Assembly (NCBI GenBank): GCA_022600215.1 | Contig: JAHZKV010000051.1 | Coordinates: 1 to 15,298, forward strand | Source of the DNA: a bacterium | GTDB taxonomy: Bacteria; Chlamydiota; Chlamydiia; Chlamydiales; 2-12-FULL-49-11 | Direction of reading: 5' to 3' | DNA length: 15,298 bases | Part shown: piece by piece, positions 6,609 to 13,685 of the stretch | Layout: each line of letters starts with the position of its first letter | Position numbering within the stretch: position 1 is the stretch's first letter | Program-made: the position numbers and the translations under genes | The notes under the pieces: generated by a model | Seen by the model: the letters and a program-made list of their open reading frames with translations, nothing else | Told to the model about the DNA's origin: nothing | Databases searched by the model: none

Positions 6609-8648
6609 ATGGAAATGTCCGCTATAAGACCAAAAGAAACATCAGGTCAAACTTTAGCAAGAACCATCTACTTTAAATATCAGCTCCTTGTCTTTGGAGG
6701 AAATGATGGCACAAAAACTCCTTCGCAAATGCTTCAAGCAGCCAAGGACTCTGGGAAAATATCGGAAGAAGTTTTTAAAGGCATAAGAAAACACTTAAAA
6801 GTAATACGAAAAGCAAAACTAAAAGAACAAAAAGATCACTCTGCTACACGCATTCAAAATGCTGTAAGAGTATATTTAGCTGAAAATGCAGACAAAGGAG
6901 GGGGAGGAGCTGCAGCGGCAGCCGCCCCAGCAAGCCCAGAAGAAAAAGGCACACGAGTGGAAGGTAAAGATGCTGACACAAGAGCTCCCTCCCTAAAACC
7001 TGTAAAAAAACAAGCCCCAAAACCTGCTCCTAAAAAAACTTCTAAAAAGAAGAAAAAAAAATCAAAGAAAACCAAAAAAGCAAAAGGTAGTAGAAGTACC
7101 AGCACAGGCGGTGGTGGTGTAGGTGGAGCAGGTGGCGGCGGCAGAGCAAAAGCTGCAGCACCAAATGAAGAGAATGCAGCAGATGATCCATGGGCAGAAA
7201 TTGAGCGTCTTGCCGCAGCAAATGGAGCTGCTGCAGCGGCGGCCGCAGGAGAGCAAAGGCCCTTTTTAATCGCTTGCTCTCCATCCTTTCAAGCGCATGT
7301 CGTAACAAAAGCCTCAACCCAACCCGGTTTTGGAAAATCTCATCAAATATTTCTCCACTTTATTCATCACTCGAACATGCCGATGTTTCCAGAGCTCCTT
7401 CGAGGTTTGAAAAAATATCATTTTGAGCTCCTAACCTATTACCATGTTACACAGAAAAAGTCTCCCCAGAGAAAATTGTCCCGAAAAAAAATTGACCAAA
7501 TTTTACTTAGAGAAAAGCTACTTGATAAGACTGAACGAACAGCTCTCTATGACTATATTCAGAAAGAGCTAGAAACCTGGCAAGGAGGATCTGAAGGACC
7601 TTCTCTTTCCATAAAAACACTAAACGACTTTATACATGCCACAAAACCTCTTCTTCAAATCTATTTAGGTGAAATAGGAGGACCTTTTGATCCAATAGTG
7701 GCACAAGATACTGACTTAGATAGTAAAAAAGAAATGTTAAGTTGGCTACAAACCTATATGGATAGTCTAGTAGCTTATAAAAAAAGAGTCCAAACAAGTT
7801 TAAAACTTTTTTATAAAACTCCTTGTCCAGTAAAAGCTAGAGAGGTTTGGAAAAGCGCTGCTCAACTACCTGTCCATACTTCCTTTCAAATTCTCATTGA
7901 TCTATTAACAAAAAACCCTTTACACCCGGGTAATTTTACTGCAAAGATGTCTATCTTTGAAGTAGACTTACAAGCAGGGGGCATGTTTGATAAGCTTTTA
8001 GAGAGGGTTGTTATTCCTCTTTATCTCGAATCTGAAAATCCAGAAGCATTTGCAACAAGATGGATGCATGAAGTTGCTCATCAACAGCATCCAGAGGTAC
8101 TACCTATCCTTCAACAACCAAAGGCCTATCATTATCTGTTGCTAGAAGCAAGACTAAGAGATGCTAAAATAGAAATACTAGAGAAAAAAATAGAAGAAAC
8201 TATTAAAGAAGCATATGCTAGTGGAGTTATTTCTCCTTGGACAAGAGCTCTTCCTTTAAATGCACTTATTGCAAATATTACCCATGCCGTAGATGTTAAA
8301 TTAATAGCTGCAGAAAAAGATCCAGCAAAAATACAAACTTGGTTTAAAAATCAACTCCATCTTATCAAAGGGGAAATGCTAGAAAGTAGTAAAGCTACTG
8401 AGGTGGAAAAAAGAATATATTGCGCAGGTCTTACATCACAATTAGACGCAAAAGATGGAACAGAATGCCTCATAAGCACGAGCGCCTCCAATAGTTATGC
8501 TGCAATCACTGGCACTGTTGCAAGACATATTAACAGAGTAACTCATGATCGAGTAAACCTTCAAAGAGTGGGAGTGCAAGCTATTTGCAACTATTACACT
8601 ATACTTATGACGTTAATAGATAGGATGGAAGAAGCAGGAGTAAGCTAA
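6609..8648 (+). CDS. Large hypothetical protein with IQ-like motif, Lys/Ala/Gly-rich linker and HEVAH motif
   Basis: Family not recognised; candidate secreted effector (inference). The 679 residues divide into three parts. Residues 1-95 are mostly helical and end in RIQNAVRVYLA (81-91), which fits the first half of a calmodulin-type IQ motif but lacks its Gly and distal Arg. Residues 96-215 are low complexity: a run of Gly then Ala (97-106), a Lys-rich block (133-159) resembling a histone tail or nuclear-localisation signal, a Gly-rich stretch (167-178) and a run of Ala (207-213). Residues 216-679 form a helical domain containing HEVAH at 487-491 with a possible third ligand at E513. No membrane segment or signal peptide is seen. 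AGGAG 6 bases upstream fixes the start. The stop abuts the convergent hflX stop with no gap. Chlamydia-type secretion through a type III system would be consistent with the low-complexity organisation but is not shown. Confidence 0.85.
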   Translation: MEMSAIRPKETSGQTLARTIYFKYQLLVFGGNDGTKTPSQMLQAAKDSGKISEEVFKGIRKHLKVIRKAKLKEQKDHSATRIQNAVRVYLAENADKGGGGAAAAAAPASPEEKGTRVEGKDADTRAPSLKPVKKQAPKPAPKKTSKKKKKKSKKTKKAKGSRSTSTGGGGVGGAGGGGRAKAAAPNEENAADDPWAEIERLAAANGAAAAAAAGEQRPFLIACSPSFQAHVVTKASTQPGFGKSHQIFLHFIHHSNMPMFPELLRGLKKYHFELLTYYHVTQKKSPQRKLSRKKIDQILLREKLLDKTERTALYDYIQKELETWQGGSEGPSLSIKTLNDFIHATKPLLQIYLGEIGGPFDPIVAQDTDLDSKKEMLSWLQTYMDSLVAYKKRVQTSLKLFYKTPCPVKAREVWKSAAQLPVHTSFQILIDLLTKNPLHPGNFTAKMSIFEVDLQAGGMFDKLLERVVIPLYLESENPEAFATRWMHEVAHQQHPEVLPILQQPKAYHYLLLEARLRDAKIEILEKKIEETIKEAYASGVISPWTRALPLNALIANITHAVDVKLIAAEKDPAKIQTWFKNQLHLIKGEMLESSKATEVEKRIYCAGLTSQLDAKDGTECLISTSASNSYAAITGTVARHINRVTHDRVNLQRVGVQAICNYYTILMTLIDRMEEAGVS

Positions 8649-9947
8649 CTACTCAACCAAAAATGCTTGTACTTTTCTTTCCATATGCTCAGGGATTTCT
8701 ACTTCCATCAACACGTCATTCCCTTCGTAGTCGGTATGAAGTACTCTCCCCTCTTTTTTTATCTCATCAATAAGACGTGCATTTCCTTGATCAATGCGCA
8801 AATGCGCCTTTTTAGAAAAGCGCGCAGCCTCTCTTTCGAGCACCTCAAGTAGCTCCTCAAAACCTTCGCCCGTCTTTGCGGAAACGGCAATCACATTATC
8901 ATAGACCACATTGAATTTTCGAACTTGCTCTTTGCTCTTGAGTAAGTCCACCTTATTCAAGACCACCATCACAGGCTTATCTTTTATTCCAAGTTCTTTG
9001 AGCACTTCCATCGTCGCTTCAAAACGCTCCATCGATCCTTTTTTTGAGCAGTCAATCAAGTGAATGAGCACATCGGTATAACAAACCTCTTCAAGGGTAC
9101 TACGAAATGCTTTGACAAGGGCGTGAGGAAGTTTTCGGATAAATCCTACCGTATCTACCAGCACAATCTTGGAGCGGTTAGGAAGTTGATACGCTCTTGC
9201 TGTAGTATCCAGGGTAGCAAATAGTTTATCTTCTACTAGCACCTCAGAGCCAGTGAGAGAATTGAGCAAGGTAGATTTTCCTGCATTGGTATACCCCACA
9301 ATAGAAAAAGTTGGAACACCAGTTTTTAAGCGCCCTTTACGGTTTTGCTCACGTACCTTCACCACTTCTTTTACTTCACGTTCAATAGAGCGGAGCTTTT
9401 GCTTTAGCAGCCGTTTATCCACCTCAATCTGTTTTTCTCCGGCGCCCCTGGCAGAAACACTACCACCGCGCTGTCTAGATAAGTGTGTCCACATTCGTTT
9501 CAAGCGAGGGAGTTGATGGCGAATTTTTGCCATCTCAATTTGCAACATCGCCTCTTTTGTTCGTGCATGAAGGGCAAAAATTTCTAAGATCACCTCCGTA
9601 CGATCCAGCACCGGAACTTTCGCTACATTCTCAATATTCTTTTGCTGGTTAGGGGTGATCACATCATCAAAAATGACTACATCAATTTTCTCTGCAGCCA
9701 CAATATCACGTATCTCTTCTACCTTTCCAGAACCAATATAGGTAGCCGCTGTCATCTTTTTGATAGGGCAATAGATTTCTCTGCACTCTTCTACGCCGAG
9801 GGTTTTAGCAAGCTCTGCGAGCTCTTTTACATGATCACGACAACTATCAGTAGGACATCCAGAAAAATGCACCCCCACCAACAATGCTTTTTTAATATTC
9901 TCAAACGTGGATCGCTCTTGTTGTTCTATCTTTTCAAAATCAGACAT
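8649..9947 (-). CDS. hflX: GTPase HflX (ribosome-splitting/rescue factor)
   Basis: Ribosome-associated GTPase that splits stalled 70S ribosomes, acting in the cytoplasm. The 432 residues match the family length. An N-terminal HflX subdomain contains YIGSGKVEEI (70-79) and LDRTEVILEIFALHA (114-128), followed by a helical linker with LSRQRGGSVSARGAGEKQIE (156-175). The G domain shows the P-loop GYTNAGKST (218-226), DTVGF (265-269), NKVD (331-334) and SAKTG (356-360). The linker motif normally reads close to GPGExQLE; here it is GAGEKQIE, a mild variant. It is the last gene of a four-gene operon, and its ATG overlaps the stop of the preceding hydrolase by 8 bases (ATGTCTGA). Its stop touches the stop of the convergent 679-residue gene, so transcription from each side must enter the other. 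Confidence 0.95.
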   Translation of the reverse strand: MSDFEKIEQQERSTFENIKKALLVGVHFSGCPTDSCRDHVKELAELAKTLGVEECREIYCPIKKMTAATYIGSGKVEEIRDIVAAEKIDVVIFDDVITPNQQKNIENVAKVPVLDRTEVILEIFALHARTKEAMLQIEMAKIRHQLPRLKRMWTHLSRQRGGSVSARGAGEKQIEVDKRLLKQKLRSIEREVKEVVKVREQNRKGRLKTGVPTFSIVGYTNAGKSTLLNSLTGSEVLVEDKLFATLDTTARAYQLPNRSKIVLVDTVGFIRKLPHALVKAFRSTLEEVCYTDVLIHLIDCSKKGSMERFEATMEVLKELGIKDKPVMVVLNKVDLLKSKEQVRKFNVVYDNVIAVSAKTGEGFEELLEVLEREAARFSKKAHLRIDQGNARLIDEIKKEGRVLHTDYEGNDVLMEVEIPEHMERKVQAFLVE

Positions 9948-10689
9948 CTATTTCCATTCCATCTATTGCAAGGGCTACCCCTTCTGTTAATGTTGCCATG
10001 GTAGATTCATACTCTACTTCATGGTTCATATGAATCAAATAGGCATTGGTTGCACCAGCTTTTTTTGCAAAAGCCACCGCCTCCTCCACTGATTGGTGCA
10101 TATGACTCCCCTCAAAATTCAACGCGCTCACTACTAAATTCTCCACACCCTTTAAAAAAGTAAACATATTTTCTCCATAGCTTTTCACATCGGTCAAATA
10201 TGCTGCCTTCCCATGGCGAAAACCCAAAACAGGAACGGAGCCTTGCTCATACGCACAATAAGAAAATTTCTTTCCAAAAATTTCAAACTCGCCCATATGT
10301 TCATCAATCTTGTGGAAAACAAATCGTTCAAGCAAATACCCAAAACGGATGGCTACCATCTCGTAGGTATTTTCTGATAAGTAGACGGGAATAGGATCTT
10401 TGTTCCTATTAAAGAAAAACCCCCGCAAATCATCCATCCCACCAATATGATCTTCGTGGTAGTGTGTGAGAAAAATCGCATCAATTTGGTGGATACCGTG
10501 CAACAGCGCCTGTTGACGAATATCTGGCCCTGCATCAATCAAAATATTTTTGCCATCCAGCTTAAAAAGCCCTTGTGAGCGCAGCCTTTTATTTCCTGGA
10601 TGGTCCGATAAACAAACCTTGCATTTGCACCCCACGCGAGGAATACCAGTAGATCCACCTGTACCTAAAAGTTGTAACTTATTCTCCAT
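9940..10689 (-). CDS. phnP: PhnP-like metallo-beta-lactamase-fold phosphodiesterase
   Basis: Metal-dependent hydrolase of the MBL fold. PhnP of E. coli is a cyclic phosphodiesterase of the C-P lyase pathway, but no other phn gene is present, so the substrate here is unknown. The motif HYHEDH (76-81) supplies H76, H78, D80 and H81; other likely ligands are H159 (FRHGK), D167 (YLTDV) and H220 (LIHMNH). C21, C23 and C26 in GCKCKVC, with H223, match the structural zinc site characteristic of PhnP. Length 249 is normal. It overlaps the upstream FAD gene by 11 bases and hflX by 8. From memory, the PhnP-HflX pairing is kept in Chlamydia, which argues for a shared housekeeping role rather than phosphonate use. 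Confidence 0.88.
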   Translation of the reverse strand: MENKLQLLGTGGSTGIPRVGCKCKVCLSDHPGNKRLRSQGLFKLDGKNILIDAGPDIRQQALLHGIHQIDAIFLTHYHEDHIGGMDDLRGFFFNRNKDPIPVYLSENTYEMVAIRFGYLLERFVFHKIDEHMGEFEIFGKKFSYCAYEQGSVPVLGFRHGKAAYLTDVKSYGENMFTFLKGVENLVVSALNFEGSHMHQSVEEAVAFAKKAGATNAYLIHMNHEVEYESTMATLTEGVALAIDGMEIDV

Positions 10690-11578
10690 CCCCTAATACT
10701 ACCTTATCTGCGACTATTTTGCCATAGTAAGCATGATACAGCAAACCACGCGAGCCAAGCCCTGTAAATACAAGCGTTTTTTCTGCTACCTCTTCCACCA
10801 ACGGTAAATAGGTGGTATCTTGCCCAACGCGCACACCAGAAACAAATTCTTTATCCACCACATCGCCAAGTGGTGCGTACCACGGCTCCATCTTCTTACA
10901 AATTTCATACTCAGCAAAAGCTTCATCCACGCTATCATCTTCAAAATCGGTCTCATAGGTGCTGCCAAGACATACTTTATCCCCGCCCAAGAAAGAGACA
11001 TGCCCTCGCCCCACAATACTTCCATATTTCGATGGCGCTACTTTTTTTTGCCCTATATATTGCTGCCCTTTTCGATACATCAAGTTTGGCAAATTTAACA
11101 ACTCTTTTACACCATAACCAAGGGCAAGTACTTTCCATCCTTCCACCTGGGATAGATCCTCCACCACCTTTTCCACGAAATGCTCCCTTCCGATCAAATC
11201 CTTTAAACCTTCACGGTAGGCGCGTACATCGATAGTATATGCATCTTCTATGAGTGCATCCCCTTCCTCCATTACTACATCGTCAAACTTTTTTAGACGC
11301 GGGGCAAACTTTTTTACCACTCCCTTAGAAATAATAATCTTTCTAGCGCTTTTTTTCTCCACTTCCTGGATCAAGTCCACCGCCGCCAAAAATGCAGCGT
11401 CGCCATACTTACTCTTTTTTCCCCACCTTCCAGGATAGCGATAAAGAATTCCTGCAAAAATATCTGAAGCTGCTTTTTTCTTTTTAGACGAATAAATCGT
11501 AACCTTAAGCCCTTTTCTTTGTAAGAAAAGCGCTGCTGCTAGCCCTGCAATACCAGAACCAACAACTACACAAGACAT
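10679..11578 (-). CDS. DAO-family FAD-dependent oxidoreductase, MnmC-oxidase-like
   Basis: Flavoprotein of the glycine/D-amino acid oxidase fold. The N-terminal Rossmann motif is VVVGSGIAGLAAAL (4-17, G7, G9, G12). GRGHVSFL (190-197) with LGSTYETDFED (204-214), GVRVGQDTTYLPLV (248-261) and FTGLGSRGLL (271-280) follow the order seen in the oxidase half of MnmC and related DAO proteins. At 299 residues it is shorter than typical DAO enzymes (350-400) and lacks the MnmC methyltransferase half. In Chlamydia the neighbour of mdh is annotated as a D-amino acid dehydrogenase; this may be its counterpart. Substrate cannot be read from sequence: amino acid and tRNA-modification roles are both open. 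It overlaps the upstream membrane-protein gene by 13 bases and the downstream phnP by 11, so it lies inside one operon. Confidence 0.8.
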   Translation of the reverse strand: MSCVVVGSGIAGLAAALFLQRKGLKVTIYSSKKKKAASDIFAGILYRYPGRWGKKSKYGDAAFLAAVDLIQEVEKKSARKIIISKGVVKKFAPRLKKFDDVVMEEGDALIEDAYTIDVRAYREGLKDLIGREHFVEKVVEDLSQVEGWKVLALGYGVKELLNLPNLMYRKGQQYIGQKKVAPSKYGSIVGRGHVSFLGGDKVCLGSTYETDFEDDSVDEAFAEYEICKKMEPWYAPLGDVVDKEFVSGVRVGQDTTYLPLVEEVAEKTLVFTGLGSRGLLYHAYYGKIVADKVVLGDGE

Positions 11579-12435
11579 GTTTCCTCTTTTTTCTTAGTCT
11601 CAATATGAGAGGCTGACTCTTCTTTCTTCTGCTTTTTAAAAAGCATATAGCTCTCTAGTGAAAAGTTAAAGAAAAAGACAATAAAGGGAGTTAAGATCAA
11701 ACAAAATGGAACCATCATCATCAAAGAGCGAATTCCCATAGCTAAAGGCTCACTTGGCGCAAAATAATTTGCACCTGTCATCTGCGCTCCTAAAATTAAG
11801 AAAAATACCACCAACGAGATAGGAAGGGCTGCAGAAAATAATAATACCCCATTAGCAAATATGCTTTTTTTCATCCGGGCAGTAACCTCTGCTGCAACGT
11901 TCATACGAAGAGTCTTTTTCAACGCTACATGTGGTGTGATGAAAAAGAGTAATAAAACAGAGATGATCGCAAGAGCAAAAGAGCCTAGCACCAATAAATA
12001 GGGGCCAAAAGAAAAAAGCGTTCCAAAAACATCCCCAAAAGCTGGAATTTGCTTTAACAAATAAAAGACTCCAAGGACAGACCACAATACCAAATAGGAT
12101 AAAATCAAAGGAAAGCACAGATAGGAAATTCCAATGACCATTTGCATCGAAGTTACAAAAATCTTTCCAATTTTATAATTGATCCCCTTCACTTCAAATA
12201 CATACATCTTAATCAACATCACACCTGCAGCAAGGAGAACTCCTGTAGATAAAAAAAGTGGTAAAAAAGATAAACTCATCCACACCCAATTATTAGTGCC
12301 AATGGAGAGAGTTCTACAAAAAACAGTAAGCACACCACATGCCACCAAAATTGGGAATAAAAACCCTATCTTTTTTCGACAAAAAGATTTTGAAAATGCA
12401 CGATTAAATATTTGCTCTATCTCAGTAAACGTCAT
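11566..12435 (-). CDS. Six-helix integral membrane protein of unknown function
   Basis: Family not recognised. The 289 residues carry about six hydrophobic segments (roughly 24-42, 52-80, 97-127, 142-167, 191-216 and 234-262) and a hydrophilic, Lys/Glu-rich C-terminal tail (266-289). No catalytic motif is visible. The N-terminal 20 residues are amphipathic rather than a signal peptide. AGGTGA 4 bases before the ATG supports the start at 12435. It is the first gene of the operon with the FAD oxidoreductase, PhnP-like hydrolase and HflX, overlapping the second gene by 13 bases. The tight overlap implies coordinated synthesis but does not reveal what the protein does; a transporter-like or membrane-scaffold role would both fit. 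Confidence 0.8.
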   Translation of the reverse strand: MTFTEIEQIFNRAFSKSFCRKKIGFLFPILVACGVLTVFCRTLSIGTNNWVWMSLSFLPLFLSTGVLLAAGVMLIKMYVFEVKGINYKIGKIFVTSMQMVIGISYLCFPLILSYLVLWSVLGVFYLLKQIPAFGDVFGTLFSFGPYLLVLGSFALAIISVLLLFFITPHVALKKTLRMNVAAEVTARMKKSIFANGVLLFSAALPISLVVFFLILGAQMTGANYFAPSEPLAMGIRSLMMMVPFCLILTPFIVFFFNFSLESYMLFKKQKKEESASHIETKKKEETCLV

Positions 12436-12462
12436 GAAGTCACCTAGGTTTTAGATAGAAAC

Positions 12463-12491
12463 ATAATACCCAAAAAAGGGCTAATTGTCAA
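12463..12491 (-). promoter_or_regulatory. Near-consensus sigma70 promoter for the 12435-8649 operon
   Basis: Reading the minus strand, TTGACA (12491-12486) matches the -35 consensus perfectly and TATTAT (12468-12463) matches the -10 at five of six bases, with a 17-base spacer. Transcription would begin near 12456, about 20 bases before the ATG at 12435. The -35 begins 4 bases after the mdh stop codon, so the operon can be expressed separately from mdh. Confidence 0.7.
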
Positions 12492-12494
12492 TTG

Positions 12495-13433
12495 CTATAA
12501 AGTATTTCTTTCATCGATCAACTCTTCTTCAGAAAGACGCAATTGCTCTTCCATAAAAGGATCTATTGTAAAATTTTCTACTATCTTTCCCTGCTGTATC
12601 GGAAAGGAAAAATAGAGATCTCCCTCCACCCCGTAAGGATTACCAGCAGAATAGACTCCTGCAGAAGTGATCTTGTCACTATCCCAATCTCTCAAGGTGT
12701 CTACCACCGCATTTGCCGCACTTGCTGCCGAAGAAAGCCCCCTTGCATCTAAAATCTCCGCGCCACGATTTTTTACCGAGCGAGTCATCTCCCCTTTCAA
12801 CCATTCTTCATCGGGAATAGCGGCCAAAATAGGCTCTTTTTCCACCGTCGCATCTAAATAATGAATAGCCATGGAAGTGGAATGATTTCCAAAGATCACC
12901 AAGTTCTCCACATCTGAATTTAACACTCTGGCTCTACAAGCGACCATCGAGACCGCTCTATTTTGATCAAGACGTGACATCGCTCGAATCTGAAAAGGAT
13001 CTATGTCTTTTGCAGCCCGCTTTACAATCAAGGCATTGGTATTACATGGATTTCCTACTACCAAAATTTTTGCATTTTTTGCCCGATTCAGCGCTTGTCC
13101 TTGCTCATGAAAAATCTTGGCATTTTCTTTCAAAAGATCTGCTCGCTCCATCCCTTTCGAACGAGGCTTTGCCCCCACAAGTACCACATAATCAGCTTCT
13201 TCAAATGCCGCATCGGGCGAATCGGTAATAAACACCGATTCCAACAATGGATAGGCACAATCAAGGAGCTCTAACTTTACCCCAAAAAGCGCTTTTTGCA
13301 TCGATTTTATATCAAGAATAGATAATTCTATAAGCGTATTACTACCAAAGACTTCCCCAGAAGCAATGCGAAAAAGCAAACTATAACCTATTGCTCCTGC
13401 CCCACCTGTTACTGCAATGCGTATCTTTTCCAT
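12495..13433 (-). CDS. mdh: Malate dehydrogenase
   Basis: NAD-dependent malate dehydrogenase of the cytosolic/LDH-like type, interconverting malate and oxaloacetate in the TCA cycle. The product is 312 residues. The Rossmann motif is VTGGAGAIGYS (8-18); VLVGAKPRSKGMERADLL (84-101) is the mobile loop with substrate-binding R91 and R97; GNPCNTNALI is 127-136; R154 and D156 sit in SRLDQNRA; catalytic H184 is in FGNHSTSM; and RGLSSAASAANA (231-242) is the late signature. Many relatives read LDHNRA where this protein has LDQNRA. The frame extends to an upstream TTG at 13454, but MEKIRIAVTGGAG is the usual N-terminus, so the ATG at 13433 is chosen. No Shine-Dalgarno sequence is seen; CATAGT (13446-13441) lies 7 bases upstream. 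Confidence 0.95.
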   Translation of the reverse strand: MEKIRIAVTGGAGAIGYSLLFRIASGEVFGSNTLIELSILDIKSMQKALFGVKLELLDCAYPLLESVFITDSPDAAFEEADYVVLVGAKPRSKGMERADLLKENAKIFHEQGQALNRAKNAKILVVGNPCNTNALIVKRAAKDIDPFQIRAMSRLDQNRAVSMVACRARVLNSDVENLVIFGNHSTSMAIHYLDATVEKEPILAAIPDEEWLKGEMTRSVKNRGAEILDARGLSSAASAANAVVDTLRDWDSDKITSAGVYSAGNPYGVEGDLYFSFPIQQGKIVENFTIDPFMEEQLRLSEEELIDERNTL

Positions 13434-13547
13434 ACTTTTTACTATGAATATCAAAAGATTTGCAGCAAGAATAAACTCAACTCCCTATCCATCAACGCAG
13501 TATAAAAAAGGTAGCCTTTAATTACGTAGATTCGTTTATTAGAGTTA

Positions 13548-13635
13548 GGAGAGCACCACCGAAGGATGAGAGAACGGTATTAGAGCTTGTCTCTTTGCCA
13601 AGTTCCTTACCATCGACTGCTCTCCACTTTTTTTT
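13548..13635 (+). ncRNA. Candidate structured small RNA ending in an intrinsic terminator
   Basis: Within the 252-base gap between mdh and the 13686 gene, three nested stems can be paired: GGAGAGCA (13548-13555) with TGCTCTCC (13618-13625), AAGGA (13562-13566) with TCCTT (13604-13608), and AGAGA (13569-13573) with TCTCT (13590-13594). The outer stem is a perfect 8 bp and is followed 2 bases later by eight T residues (13628-13635), so a plus-strand transcript would end there. Both flanking genes are on the minus strand and no plus-strand ORF leads into it, which favours an independent small RNA. A TATAAA at 13501-13506 could be its -10, without a clear -35. No known RNA family was recognised. 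The rest of the gap (13434-13547 and 13636-13685) shows nothing further. Confidence 0.35.
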
Positions 13636-13685
13636 GTACGAATTTCCCCAAAACATACAATCCACGAGCTTTCCACACGACAACT

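Noticed and set aside
6854..7317. Hydrophobic minus-strand ORFs opposite the Lys/Ala/Gly segment
   Set aside because: Poly-Phe, Leu and Ala translations are expected opposite repetitive Lys and Gly codons; no ribosome-binding site.
12469..12480. CCCAAAAAAGGG as mdh terminator
   Set aside because: Only a 3-bp stem with an all-A/T loop and no following T-tract; it is the spacer of the next promoter.
13434..13454. Upstream TTG start for mdh
   Set aside because: Adds seven residues before the conserved MEKIRIAVTGG N-terminus, and there is no Shine-Dalgarno sequence.
13505..13519. AAAGG-CTA-CCTTT hairpin with T-run on the minus strand before mdh
   Set aside because: A 5-bp AT-rich stem is too weak to be called a terminator or attenuator.
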